NCBI RefSeq assembly: GCF_002167005.1
Contig: NZ_NHTN01000019.1
Location: forward strand, 1-52,343
Direction of reading: 5' to 3'
DNA length: 52,343 nt
Source of the DNA: Indiicoccus explosivorum
GTDB lineage: Bacteria > Bacillota > Bacilli > Bacillales_A > Planococcaceae
Part shown: piece by piece, positions 40,898 through 51,605 of the stretch
How the letters are laid out: each line of letters begins with the position of its first letter
Position numbering within the stretch: position 1 is the first letter of the stretch
Translations under genes and position numbers: made by a program
Notes under the pieces: model-generated
What the model saw: the letters and a program-made list of their open reading frames with translations, nothing else
Told to the model about the DNA's origin: nothing
Database searches by the model: none

Positions 40898-40931
40898 TGC
40901 CGCGCAGGCAAGCTGAAAGGAGTGACCCCCA

Positions 40932-41294
40932 GTGATTACGAAACAAGACAAAAACGAAACGCGTAAGAAACGCCATGCCCGTGTCCGTTCGAAGATTACC
41001 GGCACTGCTGAACGTCCTCGTCTGAACGTATTCCGTTCAAACAAGCACATTTATGCACAGCTGATCGATGACACTCGTGGTGTAACGCTTGTGAGCGCTT
41101 CAACAGTCGATAAAGAATTCGAAAGCGATTCGAACAGCAATGCAGAAGCAGCTGCGAAAGTCGGCGAAGCAATTGCAAAGCGGGCAGCTGAACAAGGTCT
41201 GAAATCTGTTGTTTTCGACCGTGGAGGCTACCTCTATCACGGACGCGTAAAAGCTTTGGCTGAAGCAGCACGCGAAAATGGACTGGAATTTTAA
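40932..41294 (+). CDS. rplR: 50S ribosomal protein L18
   Basis: L18 binds 5S rRNA with L5. The 120-residue protein has '[20 protein letters not shown]' and ends '[15 protein letters not shown]'-like (residues 106-120). The start is GTG at 40932 with AAAGGAGTG upstream. Confidence 0.97.
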   Translation: MITKQDKNETRKKRHARVRSKITGTAERPRLNVFRSNKHIYAQLIDDTRGVTLVSASTVDKEFESDSNSNAEAAAKVGEAIAKRAAEQGLKSVVFDRGGYLYHGRVKALAEAARENGLEF

Positions 41295-41314
41295 AAGAAG
41301 GAGGGAATCATTTC

Positions 41315-41815
41315 ATGCGTCGTAATGACCCAAGAGATCAAGAATTTGAAGAGCGCGTAGTTACGATCAACCGTGTCGCGAAAGTCGTGAAAGGCGGACG
41401 CCGTTTCCGTTTTTCTGCATTGGTTGTCGTAGGCGATAAAAATGGCCGCGTCGGTTTCGGTACTGGGAAAGCACAGGAAGTACCAGAAGCAATCCGAAAA
41501 GCGGTGGAAGATGCGAAAAAACATTTGGTTGAAGTTCCAATGGTCAAAGGAACGACTCCTCACGAAGTTATCGGTCACTTTGGTGCCGGCAGCATCCTTA
41601 TCAAACCTGCTTCGGCTGGTACAGGAGTAATCGCAGGCGGCCCGGTACGTGCGGTACTCGAACTTGCCGGGATCACTGATATCCTGTCCAAGTCACTTGG
41701 CTCCAACACGCCGATCAACATGGTCCGTGCTACAATGGACGGCTTGAAACAGCTGAAACGAGCTGAGGATGTCGCGAAACTCCGCGGCAAATCAGTGGAA
41801 GAACTGTTAGGATAA
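41315..41815 (+). CDS. rpsE: 30S ribosomal protein S5
   Basis: S5 is a fidelity protein at the mRNA channel. The 166-residue protein has the dsRBD-like '[20 protein letters not shown]' (about 13-32), the spectinomycin-contact loop, and '[20 protein letters not shown]'. GGAGGG is upstream of the ATG. Confidence 0.98.
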   Translation: MRRNDPRDQEFEERVVTINRVAKVVKGGRRFRFSALVVVGDKNGRVGFGTGKAQEVPEAIRKAVEDAKKHLVEVPMVKGTTPHEVIGHFGAGSILIKPASAGTGVIAGGPVRAVLELAGITDILSKSLGSNTPINMVRATMDGLKQLKRAEDVAKLRGKSVEELLG

Positions 41816-41828
41816 GGAGGGAATCACA

Positions 41829-42011
41829 ATGGCGACTACACTGGAAATTACCCTCACTAAAAGCGTAATCGGTTCAAAACCGGCACAGCGCAAAACTGTG
41901 CAGGCACTCGGACTGCGCAAAATGCACCAGACAGTTGAGCACAGCGATAACCCGGCTATCCGGGGCATGATTGAAAAAGTTGCTCACCTTGTAACTGTCA
42001 AAGAAGTTTAA
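41829..42011 (+). CDS. rpmD: 50S ribosomal protein L30
   Basis: The 60-residue L30 sequence ('[20 protein letters not shown]', '[20 protein letters not shown]') has the standard ferredoxin-like L30 length. It lies 13 bases after rpsE, with AAGGAGGG covering the rpsE end. Confidence 0.97.
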   Translation: MATTLEITLTKSVIGSKPAQRKTVQALGLRKMHQTVEHSDNPAIRGMIEKVAHLVTVKEV

Positions 42012-42044
42012 TCGTATATTCTCAATAAAGGAGGTGCCAATTCT

Positions 42045-42485
42045 ATGAAACTGCATGAATTAAAACCGGCTGAAGGATCCCGCGGAGTAAGAAAGCGTGT
42101 AGGCCGCGGTATTGCATCAGGTAACGGGAAAACAGCAGGAAAAGGTCATAAAGGACAGAAAGCCCGCTCTGGCGGTGGCGTACGTCCTGGTTTTGAAGGT
42201 GGTCAGAATCCTTTGTTCCGCCGTTTGCCGAAACGCGGCTTTACCAACATCAACCGCAAAGAATACGCGGTCGTGAACCTCGAAACGCTGAACCGTTTTG
42301 ATGAAGGGACGGAAGTGACTCCTGCTCTCCTGATCGAGACAGGTGTGGTCAGCAATGCGAAAGCCGGAATTAAAATTCTCGGTAATGGCAATCTGGAAAA
42401 GAAACTGACGGTGAAAGCCAACAAGTTCTCTGGATCTGCTAAAGAAGCAATCGAAGCTGCCGGCGGCCAAGCCGAGGTGGTTTAA
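42045..42485 (+). CDS. rplO: 50S ribosomal protein L15
   Basis: L15 is a late-assembly protein. The 146-residue protein has the glycine- and lysine-rich N-terminal tail ('[20 protein letters not shown]', about 21-40) and a globular C-terminal half. The stop overlaps the secY start by one base. Confidence 0.98.
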   Translation: MKLHELKPAEGSRGVRKRVGRGIASGNGKTAGKGHKGQKARSGGGVRPGFEGGQNPLFRRLPKRGFTNINRKEYAVVNLETLNRFDEGTEVTPALLIETGVVSNAKAGIKILGNGNLEKKLTVKANKFSGSAKEAIEAAGGQAEVV

Positions 42486-43780
42486 TGTTCCAGACAATCT
42501 CCAATTTTATGCGCGTGCGTGATATTCGAGACAAAATTATTTTCACTTTACTGATGCTCGTCATTTTCAGGATCGGGACATTCATTCCGGTTCCGAATGT
42601 CGACGCAGAGGTCCTGCAGGCGACCGACCAGGCAAGCCTAATCGGTTTCCTTAATACATTCGGCGGTGGGGCTCTCATCAACTTCTCAATTTTGGCGATG
42701 GGGATCATGCCTTACATCACCGCCTCCATTATCGTTCAGCTCTTGCAAATGGATGTTGTTCCGAAGTTCACCGAGTGGGCAAAGCAAGGGGAAGTCGGAA
42801 GGCGGAAGCTTGCTCAGTTCACACGTTACTTCACCATCGTCCTTGCCTTTCTGCAGGCTTTGGGTATGTCTTATGGATTCAACCGCTTATACGGCGGAAC
42901 ACTTATCCAGGACGATACGATTCTGACATACATTGTTATTGCAATCGTACTCACGGCCGGAACTGCGTTTCTGATGTGGCTCGGTGAGCAGATCACTGCA
43001 AAAGGCGTCGGAAATGGAATTTCCATTATCATTTTCGCCGGTCTTGTCGCGGCTGTGCCGAATGCCATCAATCAATTGTATGCCCAGCAGATTGAAGGGG
43101 CGGAAGACCAGCTGGTGATCAATCTTGCGATTTTGGCATTGTTGGCATTGGCGGTCGTTGCCATCACTGTATTCGTAATTTACGTTCAGCAGGCGCTGCG
43201 TAAAATCCCGATCCAGTATGCAAAACGTGTAGCAGGACGCGGTCAGACGACCGGCGGCCAAGCAACACACCTGCCATTGAAAGTAAACGCGGCGGGAGTT
43301 ATCCCGGTAATCTTCGCGGTGGCTTTTATCATCACTCCGCAGACCCTTGCCACTTTCTTTGGATCCAATACATTTACTGATGCGATTCAGCGGACGTTCG
43401 ATTATACGGAGCCGGTCGGCATGCTGATCTATGTGGCTCTTATTATCGCCTTTACGTATTTCTATGCGTTTATCCAAGTGAATCCTGAAAATGTAGCGGA
43501 CAATCTGAAAAAGCAGGGGGCTTACATTCCGGGAATCCGGCCGGGTAAAAATACGCAAAACTATTTAACATCTGTGCTTTACCGGCTGACATTCGTCGGT
43601 GCTATCTTTCTGGCGGTCATTTCCATCCTTCCGATTTTCTTTATTAATTTCATGGGGCTGCCGCAATCCGCCCAGATCGGCGGTACGGGCCTTCTGATTG
43701 TAGTCGGGGTGGCGCTGGAAACGATGAAACAGCTCGAATCGCAAATGGTGAAGCGTCATTACAAAGGCTTTATGAAATAA
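42485..43780 (+). CDS. secY: Preprotein translocase subunit SecY
   Basis: SecY is the membrane channel for protein export; SecE from this window is its partner. The 431-residue protein has ten membrane segments and the motif '[14 protein letters not shown]' (about 172-185) after helix 4, with the cytosolic loop '[20 protein letters not shown]' (about 249-268). Length equals B. subtilis SecY. It is coupled to rplO by a TAATG overlap. Confidence 0.98.
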   Translation: MFQTISNFMRVRDIRDKIIFTLLMLVIFRIGTFIPVPNVDAEVLQATDQASLIGFLNTFGGGALINFSILAMGIMPYITASIIVQLLQMDVVPKFTEWAKQGEVGRRKLAQFTRYFTIVLAFLQALGMSYGFNRLYGGTLIQDDTILTYIVIAIVLTAGTAFLMWLGEQITAKGVGNGISIIIFAGLVAAVPNAINQLYAQQIEGAEDQLVINLAILALLALAVVAITVFVIYVQQALRKIPIQYAKRVAGRGQTTGGQATHLPLKVNAAGVIPVIFAVAFIITPQTLATFFGSNTFTDAIQRTFDYTEPVGMLIYVALIIAFTYFYAFIQVNPENVADNLKKQGAYIPGIRPGKNTQNYLTSVLYRLTFVGAIFLAVISILPIFFINFMGLPQSAQIGGTGLLIVVGVALETMKQLESQMVKRHYKGFMK

Positions 43781-43788
43781 GTGAGTGG

Positions 43789-43815
43789 ACAGGGCGGCGC
43801 ACCGGCGCCCCTTGT
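43789..43815 (+). repeat. Stable hairpin between secY and adk
   Basis: ACAGGG-C-GGCGC / GCGCCCCTTGT forms eleven pairs with one bulged C around an ACCG loop. No T run follows. It could be an RNA-processing or stability element between secY and adk. Confidence 0.75.
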
Positions 43816-43827
43816 TCAGTTGTCTGA

Positions 43828-44493
<666 letters not shown>

Positions 44494-44789
44494 TTCTTCA
44501 GATTACCGGGCAGCAGCTAGGCTGACGCCGCTTGGGGTAAGGGGATTGAAGCGATTTCTCCGGGAGCTGCAAAAGCGTAGGTTGTGCCCGGTATATGAGA
44601 CCGTGCTGTTTGGGGCTGCATGCCGTGTCTGAGCCGTGCAATTCGGTAGTGAGGCAGGTATAATGGGTTTCGCGGAAGCATCTGTGTAACAGATTTGGAA
44701 CTCATCCAAATTGCATGTTATGCTTATCAATCAGCAAATACCGTTTGACGATGAGAACCTGATTTGTATACAGAAGGGAGACTGAGTCG
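44494..44789 (+). other. Gene-free structured stretch between adk and infA
   Basis: No credible gene is present; mapA and ybzG, found here in B. subtilis, are missing. TACCGGGCA (44504-44512) pairs perfectly with TGCCCGGTA (44585-44593), and the adjoining GCAGCT (44513-44518) with AGCTGC (44565-44570). A second hairpin GCATG-C-C / G-C-CGTGC lies at about 44619-44639. ATTTGG / CCAAAT (44693-44698 and 44706-44711) lies just before infA. An open frame of about 45 codons (44495-44632) resembles nothing I know. Confidence 0.6.
44695..44724 (+). promoter_or_regulatory. Candidate infA promoter
   Basis: TTGGAA (44695-44700), an 18-base spacer and an extended -10 TG-T-TATGCT (44716-44724). A perfect TATAAT without a good -35 also lies at 44659-44664. 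Which one is used cannot be told from sequence. Confidence 0.45.
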
Positions 44790-45008
44790 ATGGCAAAAGA
44801 CGATGTAATCGAAATTGAAGGGACAGTCGTAGAGACGCTCCCCAATGCGATGTTCAAAGTGGAACTGGAAAATGGCCATACGATTCTTGCGCATGTTTCA
44901 GGCAAGATCCGTATGCACTTTATCCGAATTCTGCCGGGAGACAAAGTGACTGTGGAACTTTCTCCTTACGATCTGACGCGCGGCCGAATCACATACCGTT
45001 TTAAATAA
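44790..45008 (+). CDS. infA: Translation initiation factor IF-1
   Basis: IF-1 blocks the A site during initiation. The 72-residue OB-fold protein reads '[20 protein letters not shown]' at the start and 'GRITYRFK' at the end, the standard length. GAAGGGAG is upstream of the ATG. It opens the alpha part of the cluster. Confidence 0.98.
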   Translation: MAKDDVIEIEGTVVETLPNAMFKVELENGHTILAHVSGKIRMHFIRILPGDKVTVELSPYDLTRGRITYRFK

Positions 45009-45045
45009 TCTTTTGCACTCCGGACTATTAAGGAGGTTGGGTTAG

Positions 45046-45159
<114 letters not shown>

Positions 45160-45183
45160 ACTTAAAGGAGGTGCATGGCGCAC

Positions 45184-45549
45184 ATGGCACGTATTGCTGG
45201 TGTTGACATTCCGCGCGATAAACGCGTAGTCATTTCATTGACGTATATTTATGGAGTTGGGAAAACGACTGCACAGAAAGTTCTGGCGGCTGCAGATGTA
45301 TCGGAAGATACGCGTGTACGCGATCTGACGGACAATGAGCTTGACCGCATCCGTGAACAGCTGGACCAGTACAGAATCGAGGGTGACCTCCGCCGTGAAG
45401 TTTCAATGAACATCAAACGCCTGATGGAAATTGCAAGCTTCCGTGGAATCCGCCATCGCCGCGGGCTTCCTGTTCGCGGACAGAACACGAAAAACAATGC
45501 ACGTACCCGTAAAGGGCCGCGTAAAACTGTTGCAAACAAGAAAAAGTAA
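45184..45549 (+). CDS. rpsM: 30S ribosomal protein S13
   Basis: S13 bridges the 30S head to the 50S subunit and P-site tRNA. The 121-residue protein has '[20 protein letters not shown]' and the basic C-terminal tail '[15 protein letters not shown]'. ATG 45184 gives the conserved N-terminus, but AGGAGG (45166-45171) is 12 bases away. The in-frame ATG at 45175 is only three bases from it. The family start is preferred; both remain possible. Confidence 0.96.
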   Translation: MARIAGVDIPRDKRVVISLTYIYGVGKTTAQKVLAAADVSEDTRVRDLTDNELDRIREQLDQYRIEGDLRREVSMNIKRLMEIASFRGIRHRRGLPVRGQNTKNNARTRKGPRKTVANKKK

Positions 45550-45556
45550 TCAGTAA

Positions 45557-45964
<408 letters not shown>

Positions 45965-46062
45965 TCGTTTGTCTGGACCGGATTGCGGATCGCTTAATCA
46001 GTCAGCTCCGAAAAGTCTTGAGAAACGAACTATTACCGACGTTTTGAAGGAGGGTAAACTGA

Positions 46063-47007
46063 ATGCTCGAAATCGAAAAACCAAAGATTGAAACGGTTGA
46101 AACCAGTGACGATTCCAAATTCGGCAAATTCGTCGTCGAGCCGCTTGAGCGCGGATATGGTACGACATTAGGAAACTCCTTGCGTCGGATCCTGCTGTCT
46201 TCTCTGCCAGGCGCTGCTGTCACCTCCATTCAGATTGAAGGCGTACTTCATGAATTCTCCGCTATTGAAGGTGTAGAAGAAGATGTGGCTTCCATCATTC
46301 TGAATGTAAAGAAACTTGCACTGAAGATTTACTCTGACGAAGAAAAAGTCATTGAAATCGACGTGAAAGGTGATGGGATTGTAACGGCTGCAGATATCAC
46401 ACATGATAGTGACGTGGAAATTCTGAATCCGGATCTGTATATCGCAACACTCGGCAAGAATGGTCACCTGCGCATGCGTATGTATGCCGGACGCGGACGC
46501 GGTTATGCACGTCCTGACCAGAACAAGCGTGAAGATCTTCCGATTGGCGTCATTCCGATCGACTCTATTTACACTCCGGTGTCGCGCGTGAATTTCCAGG
46601 TGGAAAACACCCGCGTCGGTCAGCTGTCGGATTTCGACAAACTGACTTTTGATGTGTGGACAGATGGCAGCATCGGCCCGAAAGATGCAATTGCACTCGG
46701 TGCAAAAATTCTTACGGAACATCTGAACATTTTCGTCGGACTTACCGATGAGGCACAGACGGCTGAAATCATGGTGGAAAAAGAAGAGGATCAGAAAGAG
46801 AAAGTGCTCGAGATGACCATCGAAGAGCTCGATCTGTCTGTCCGTTCTTATAACTGTCTGAAGCGCGCTGGCATCAACACGGTGCATGAGCTCGCGAATA
46901 AGTCAGAAGAAGACATGATGAAAGTACGCAACCTCGGCCGCAAGTCTCTCGAGGAAGTTAAAGTGAAACTTGAAGATCTGGGACTCGGACTGCGCAAAGA
47001 AGATTGA
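46063..47007 (+). CDS. rpoA: RNA polymerase alpha subunit
   Basis: Alpha dimerises to nucleate RNA polymerase assembly, and its C-terminal domain binds UP elements and regulators. The 314-residue protein has the alpha-NTD ('[20 protein letters not shown]', about 27-46), a linker near 228-245 and the alpha-CTD with '[20 protein letters not shown]' and '[13 protein letters not shown]'. AAGGAGGG is upstream. The order rpsM-rpsK-rpoA-rplQ lacks rpsD, as in other Bacillales. Confidence 0.98.
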   Translation: MLEIEKPKIETVETSDDSKFGKFVVEPLERGYGTTLGNSLRRILLSSLPGAAVTSIQIEGVLHEFSAIEGVEEDVASIILNVKKLALKIYSDEEKVIEIDVKGDGIVTAADITHDSDVEILNPDLYIATLGKNGHLRMRMYAGRGRGYARPDQNKREDLPIGVIPIDSIYTPVSRVNFQVENTRVGQLSDFDKLTFDVWTDGSIGPKDAIALGAKILTEHLNIFVGLTDEAQTAEIMVEKEEDQKEKVLEMTIEELDLSVRSYNCLKRAGINTVHELANKSEEDMMKVRNLGRKSLEEVKVKLEDLGLGLRKED

Positions 47008-47049
47008 GCAAACCGATACCGGAGATAACTATAAAGGAGGGAAACTTCG

Positions 47050-47424
47050 ATGAGAAAGCTTGGACGTACAAGTTCTCAGCGGAAGGCACTTTTGCGTGAC
47101 CTGACAACAGACTTGATCGTACATGAGCGCATTCAGACGACGGAAGCCCGTGCAAAAGAATTGCGTTCGACTGTCGAAAAAATGATTACGCTTGGTAAGC
47201 GCGGAGACCTTCATGCTCGCCGTCAAGCAGCGGCTTATATCCGCCGTGAAACTGTTACAACAACAGACGACGCCGGAGAAGAGAACACTGTTTTTGCACT
47301 GCAGAAACTGTTCGATGACGTTGCCCCGCGTTACGCAGACCGCCAGGGCGGATACACACGTATCCTGAAATTGGGCCAGCGCCGCGGCGATGGAGCACCG
47401 GTAGTCATTATCGAATTGGTTTAA
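47050..47424 (+). CDS. rplQ: 50S ribosomal protein L17
   Basis: L17 lies at the tunnel exit. The 124-residue protein starts '[20 protein letters not shown]' and ends '[19 protein letters not shown]'-type (residues 106-124), with the short Bacillales insertion in the middle. AAAGGAGGG is upstream. It ends the alpha operon. Confidence 0.98.
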   Translation: MRKLGRTSSQRKALLRDLTTDLIVHERIQTTEARAKELRSTVEKMITLGKRGDLHARRQAAAYIRRETVTTTDDAGEENTVFALQKLFDDVAPRYADRQGGYTRILKLGQRRGDGAPVVIIELV

Positions 47425-47430
47425 TCGATG

Positions 47431-47478
47431 AGAAGGAGGGCTCGGAACGGCATCGTGCCTGCCAGCCCTCTTCTTTTC
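47431..47478 (+). terminator. Terminator after rplQ
   Basis: AGAAG-G-AGGGCT pairs with AGCCCT-CTTCT (11 pairs, one bulge) around an inner GGCA / TGCC hairpin, followed by TTTT. It ends the long ribosomal protein transcript. Confidence 0.75.
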
Positions 47479-47520
47479 AAAGCAAGGTATTTATACGACG
47501 ACAGAAAAGCTGAGCGTTAT

Positions 47521-47642
47521 GATGAACGGGCCATAAGGCAGCGTTTCGTCTAGCTCTCCGCACCCCATTCACTGGCCGGCTTAAGCAACCGGTCAGCCAT
47601 AGACAAAAAGCGCATTTCGTGAATGGGGTGCGCGCTTTTTTT
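47521..47642 (+). ncRNA. Structured, terminator-ending leader upstream of ecfA1
   Basis: A long stem CGCACCCCATTCAC / GTGAATGGGGTGCG (47559-47572 and 47619-47632, 14 pairs) encloses a hairpin TGGCCGG / CCGGTCA (47573-47579 and 47589-47595) that abuts it. The loop segment AAAAAGCGC (47605-47613) is complementary to GCGCTTTTT (47632-47640) outside the stem, a crossing pairing that would make a pseudoknot. Seven T follow. Upstream, GATGAACG / CGTTTCGTC (47521-47550) forms another hairpin. It could be a plain second terminator or an attenuator for the ecf genes. I do not recognise a known riboswitch class. Confidence 0.5.
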
Positions 47643-47702
47643 ATTTGTTTTACAAATCAGAGCTTGGTTGAGTAGAGTGGAGAATAGAAGGAGGCGAGCT
47701 GA

Positions 47703-48542
47703 GTGAAAACGGATATTTTGTCATTTGAACATGTGACATTTACATATAATCGCGAAAGCGCTCCGGCCCTTGAAGACGTTTCCTTTTCGGTGCAGGATGG
47801 GGAATGGATCGCCATTGTCGGCCATAATGGTTCCGGAAAATCGACTGGAGCTAAATTGATGAGCGGGTTGCTGTTTCCGCAAGAGGGCAGGGTCTCTGTG
47901 CTGGGGGATGAGTTGACCGAGCAAAATTTGTGGGATAAGCGCTCAAAAATGGGGATGGTGTTCCAGAATCCGGACAACCAGTTTGTCGGTGCTACCGTAC
48001 AGGACGATGTCGCTTTTGCGCTTGAGAATAATGGGGTGCCGCACAATGAAATGGTTGAACGGGTGCAAGGCGCTCTGCAGAAAGTGGGCATGGCGGATTA
48101 CTTGAACCATGAACCGCATCACTTGTCGGGCGGGCAGAAGCAGCGTGTGGCTATTGCAGGCGCACTTGCTCTGCGGCCGCGTCTGCTGATTCTGGATGAA
48201 GCGACTTCCATGCTGGATCCCCGGGGCAGGGCGGAAGTGATCCAGACTATACAGGAACTCCGTACAGACAGCCGGCTGACGGTTCTGTCCATTACCCACG
48301 ATTTGGAGGAGGCCTTGCTGGCCGACCGGATTCTTGTGCTGAATAAAGGAAGGAAATATAAAGAAGGCACACCGGACGAGGTGTTTTCCGCCGGAAGCCG
48401 TCTAGAGGAAATGGGTCTCGATCTGCCGTTTGCAATGCGGATGAGCCGCCTCATAAGTCGGGAAGGGATTCCGCTTCCGGGGGAACCTATGTCAGAGCAG
48501 GAGCTGATAGAAGCGCTATGGAAATTGAACTTCAGCAAGTAG
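47703..48542 (+). CDS. ecfA1: ECF transporter ATPase EcfA1
   Basis: EcfA1 is one of two ABC ATPases energising the shared ECF module for vitamin and metal uptake. The 279-residue protein has Walker A 'GHNGSGKST' (40-48), Q-loop Q88, signature 'LSGGQ' (141-145), Walker B 'LLILDE' (161-166) and the EcfA1-type 'MLDPRG' turn. The start is GTG at 47703 with AAGGAGG eight bases upstream. It overlaps ecfA2 by 25 bases. Confidence 0.96.
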   Translation: MKTDILSFEHVTFTYNRESAPALEDVSFSVQDGEWIAIVGHNGSGKSTGAKLMSGLLFPQEGRVSVLGDELTEQNLWDKRSKMGMVFQNPDNQFVGATVQDDVAFALENNGVPHNEMVERVQGALQKVGMADYLNHEPHHLSGGQKQRVAIAGALALRPRLLILDEATSMLDPRGRAEVIQTIQELRTDSRLTVLSITHDLEEALLADRILVLNKGRKYKEGTPDEVFSAGSRLEEMGLDLPFAMRMSRLISREGIPLPGEPMSEQELIEALWKLNFSK

Positions 48543-49390
48543 CATACAGCTATGCGAAAGATACACCGTTTGAAAAACAGGCGCTCGCCGATGTGTCGCT
48601 GAAAATCCCGTCCGGATCTTACACGGCGATCATCGGTCATACCGGTTCCGGCAAATCAACGGTGCTCCAGCACCTGAATGCCCTGCTCCGGCCGACAGCC
48701 GGCAGAGTGGTCATCGGCTCCCAAACGATTGAGGCAGGCACGAAAGCGAAAAACTTGAGGGAGATTCGCCGGAAAGTCGGCATTGTCTTTCAGTTTCCGG
48801 AACAGCAGCTGTTTGAGGAAACAGTCCTGAAGGATATCATGTTCGGACCGCTTAATTACGGCGTTCCGGAAGATGAAGCCGAACAGCGGGCGGTCCGGCT
48901 CATTCATCAGCTGGGTCTTCCCGAAGAGACGCTGTTGAAATCCCCGTTTGATTTATCAGGCGGTCAGATGCGGCGTGTGGCAATCGCCGGAGTGCTGGCA
49001 ATGGAGCCGGAAGTGCTGGTCCTGGATGAGCCGACAGCCGGGCTGGATCCGAAGGGACGCCAGGAAATCATGGATTTGTTTTATAAGCTTCACCAGGAGA
49101 AAGGGCATACGACCGTGCTCGTCACTCACAGTATGGAAGATGCCGCCCGCTATGCGGATCAAGTAGCGGTTATGCACAAAGGCACCTGTGTGCTCACAGG
49201 GCAGACAGAGGAAGTGTTCGCGTCGGCAGCGCAGCTTGCGGAATTCGGTTTAGAACAACCGCGTCCAGTTCAGATGCAGCACCGATTTGAGGCAAAAGTC
49301 GGCAAGAAACTGCAGGGGATTTGCCTGACCGAGGAGAGCCTGGCGGAAGCGATCGCTTCTGCGCTCCGTAATGGAGGGAATACGCCATGA
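48518..49390 (+). CDS. ecfA2: ECF transporter ATPase EcfA2
   Basis: EcfA2 pairs with EcfA1 beneath EcfT. The 290-residue protein has Walker A 'GHTGSGKST' (40-48), 'FQFPEQQLFEETV' at the Q-loop, signature 'LSGGQ' (146-150) and Walker B 'VLVLDE' (166-171). It is about 14 residues longer than the B. subtilis protein, at the C-terminus. Its start lies inside ecfA1 and its stop overlaps ecfT (ATGA), so the three genes are coupled. Confidence 0.96.
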   Translation: MEIELQQVAYSYAKDTPFEKQALADVSLKIPSGSYTAIIGHTGSGKSTVLQHLNALLRPTAGRVVIGSQTIEAGTKAKNLREIRRKVGIVFQFPEQQLFEETVLKDIMFGPLNYGVPEDEAEQRAVRLIHQLGLPEETLLKSPFDLSGGQMRRVAIAGVLAMEPEVLVLDEPTAGLDPKGRQEIMDLFYKLHQEKGHTTVLVTHSMEDAARYADQVAVMHKGTCVLTGQTEEVFASAAQLAEFGLEQPRPVQMQHRFEAKVGKKLQGICLTEESLAEAIASALRNGGNTP

Positions 49391-50184
49391 TGGAAAAAAT
49401 GATCTTCGGGCGTTATATTCCGGGCGACTCTTTCGTACATCAGCTGGATCCCCGTGCGAAGATTCTCTTTGTGTTCCTGTTCATCGCTGTCGTTTTTATC
49501 GCCAACAATGCAGTGACATACGCCTTGCTTCTTGCTTTTACACTGCTGGTGATCGTGTTATCGAAAATTCGGCTGTATTTCCTGATTAACGGATTAAAAC
49601 CTGTCCTCATCCTTTTGATTTTCACTTTCCTGCTGCATATCTTCTTTACCAGAGAAGGGGACGTGCTGCTGGAAATCGGATTTATTGAAGTGTACGAAGA
49701 AGGGCTCCGGCAGGGAATTTTCATTTCCATCCGCTTTCTCGTACTGGTGTTCATCACCAGCATCCTGACGCTGACAACATCCCCGATCTCAATCACGGAT
49801 GGCACAGAAGTGCTGCTTCATCCGTTCAAACGGCTGAAACTTCCGGTCCACGAATTGGCGCTGATGATGTCGATATCGCTCAGGTTCATTCCGACACTGA
49901 TGGATGAGACGGGTAAAATTCTAAAGGCACAGACAGCCAGGGGGTCGGACATCAGTTCAGGACCGCTGAAAGAAAGGCTGCGCGCCGTGACTCCGCTGCT
50001 GATTCCGCTGTTTGTCAGCGCATTCAAGCGGGCGGAGGACTTGGCGACGGCAATGGAAGTGCGCGGTTATCGGGGAGGCGAAGGGCGCACCCGGTACCGC
50101 CAGCTCGAATGGGCGGGCCGGGATACCGCTGTTCTGCTCGTGCTCGCCGTATTTGCCGGCCTGCTCTGGTATTTCCGTACTTAA
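49387..50184 (+). CDS. ecfT: ECF transporter transmembrane subunit EcfT
   Basis: EcfT links the ATPases to exchangeable substrate-binding S components. The 265-residue membrane protein has hydrophobic segments at about 25-58, 65-87, 110-131 and 245-262, and two coupling helices with the motifs 'ARG' (184-186) and 'VRG' (225-227). The second is usually ARG, so alanine is replaced by valine. No S-component gene lies in the window, which fits a group II ECF system serving several S proteins. Confidence 0.95.
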   Translation: MMEKMIFGRYIPGDSFVHQLDPRAKILFVFLFIAVVFIANNAVTYALLLAFTLLVIVLSKIRLYFLINGLKPVLILLIFTFLLHIFFTREGDVLLEIGFIEVYEEGLRQGIFISIRFLVLVFITSILTLTTSPISITDGTEVLLHPFKRLKLPVHELALMMSISLRFIPTLMDETGKILKAQTARGSDISSGPLKERLRAVTPLLIPLFVSAFKRAEDLATAMEVRGYRGGEGRTRYRQLEWAGRDTAVLLVLAVFAGLLWYFRT

Positions 50185-50196
50185 GGAGGGATATAA

Positions 50197-50940
50197 TTGC
50201 AGCGAATGAAAGCTGTGATCACTTATGACGGCAGTGGGTTTTCAGGATTTCAAGTGCAGCCGAAAAAACGCACAGTCCAGTCGGTACTGAACCAAGCGCT
50301 TGGAAAAATGCATAAAACCTCATCCTTTAATGTGACTGCAAGCGGCCGGACAGATGCCAAAGTCCATGCGCTCGGTCAAGTGATCCATTTTGACACGGAA
50401 CTTGAAATCCCGGCTGATCGCTGGCCGGTTGCGATCAATACGCTCCTTCCGGCAGATATCCGGGTGCTTTCAGTGGAAAAGGCGACGGCAGATTTCCATG
50501 CCCGCTACTCCGCAGTCGGCAAGACGTATCGCTACAAATGGAAAATCAGCAGCATCATCAGTCCGTTCACCCGGAATTTTTTCACTCATCTGCGGGAAAA
50601 ACCGGACATCCCGGCTATGCGGCAGGCAGTAACAGCCTTCCAGGGGACGCATGACTTTTCGAGCTTCTGTTCCGCAAACACACCCGTTGTCAATAAAGTC
50701 CGGACAGTCCATGGAATTTCAATTGAAGAATATGCGGATGAAATCCATTTAGTGATCAGCGGTTCCGGCTTTCTCTACAACATGGTCCGCATTATCGCCG
50801 GCACGTTGCTGGAGATTGGAACGGGTGAACGCCGGCCGGAAGAGGCTGCCCGTATTCTCGCCGCTAAGGACCGGGATGCTGCCGGAAAAACAGCCCCGCC
50901 GCACGGGCTGTACCTGGAGCGGGTGGAATATAAGGGCTGA
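50197..50940 (+). CDS. truA: tRNA pseudouridine(38-40) synthase TruA
   Basis: TruA isomerises uridines 38-40 in the tRNA anticodon arm. The 247-residue protein has the catalytic aspartate D53 in 'ASGRTDAKVHALGQVIHFDT' and the C-terminal 'GSGFLYNMVRIIAGTLLEIG'. TTG at 50197 is preferred because AAGGAGGG (50183-50190) is six bases away; the ATG at 50206 would have 15. It follows ecfT by 12 bases. Confidence 0.95.
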   Translation: MQRMKAVITYDGSGFSGFQVQPKKRTVQSVLNQALGKMHKTSSFNVTASGRTDAKVHALGQVIHFDTELEIPADRWPVAINTLLPADIRVLSVEKATADFHARYSAVGKTYRYKWKISSIISPFTRNFFTHLREKPDIPAMRQAVTAFQGTHDFSSFCSANTPVVNKVRTVHGISIEEYADEIHLVISGSGFLYNMVRIIAGTLLEIGTGERRPEEAARILAAKDRDAAGKTAPPHGLYLERVEYKG

Positions 50941-50972
50941 AACAACTTTTCCAGGTGTTTTCAGTAAAATGC

Positions 50973-51001
50973 TTGACTTTCCAACCGGTGTATTATACGA
51001 T
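50973..51001 (+). promoter_or_regulatory. Sigma-A promoter of rplM-rpsI
   Basis: TTGACT (50973-50978), a 17-base spacer and TACGAT (50996-51001) follow truA. Transcription would start near 51008, just ahead of the leader helix. Confidence 0.7.
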
Positions 51002-51007
51002 GATATA

Positions 51008-51065
51008 TGGTATTTTATACCCATCCACGATGAGCCCCGGAAACTTATCAGCGAATGGGTCACTG
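51008..51065 (+). ncRNA. L13 ribosomal protein leader (probable)
   Basis: ACCCAT (51019-51024) pairs with ATGGGT (51055-51060) around an inner helix ATGAG / CTTAT. Firmicutes carry an Rfam L13 leader directly upstream of rplM-rpsI through which L13 limits its own synthesis. Position and layout agree; family membership was not tested with a covariance model. Confidence 0.65.
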
Positions 51066-51139
51066 AAAACAGAGCATGATTCAACGGAACTGGATCAGCT
51101 TGCACGAGTATTTGAGATGATTATTAGGAGGACATATAC

Positions 51140-51577
51140 ATGCGTACAACATTCATGGCTAAAGGTCACGAAGTCGAGCGCAAATGGTACGTAATCGACG
51201 CAGAGGGACAGACGCTTGGCCGTCTTGCTTCTGAGGTCGCTTCAATCCTGCGCGGCAAAAACAAACCGACATTCACACCGAACGTTGACACTGGTGATCA
51301 CGTCATCATCATCAACGCGGAGAAAATCGAACTGACAGGCAAAAAACTGACAGACAAAATCTATTACCGCCACTCACAGCACCCAGGTGGTCTGAAACAG
51401 CGGACAGCGCTTGAAATGCGCACCAAGTACCCGACACAGATGCTTGAACTCGCAATCAAAGGCATGCTTCCGAAGAATTCCCTCGGACGCCAGACGTTTA
51501 AAAAGCTCCATGTCTATGCTGGAAGCGAGCACAAGCACCAGGCACAGCAGCCGGAAGTTTACGAACTTCGCGGATAA
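51140..51577 (+). CDS. rplM: 50S ribosomal protein L13
   Basis: L13 is an early 50S assembly protein. The 145-residue protein starts '[20 protein letters not shown]' and contains '[20 protein letters not shown]'. TTAGGAGG is upstream of the ATG. It is the first gene of rplM-rpsI. Confidence 0.98.
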   Translation: MRTTFMAKGHEVERKWYVIDAEGQTLGRLASEVASILRGKNKPTFTPNVDTGDHVIIINAEKIELTGKKLTDKIYYRHSQHPGGLKQRTALEMRTKYPTQMLELAIKGMLPKNSLGRQTFKKLHVYAGSEHKHQAQQPEVYELRG

Positions 51578-51605
51578 TCTTTAAAACCTAGAGGAGGATA
51601 AAACC

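Noticed and set aside
44503-44730. 75-codon minus-strand frame between adk and infA
   Set aside because: No ribosome-binding site, no recognisable family, and it overlaps the structured plus-strand elements and candidate promoters.
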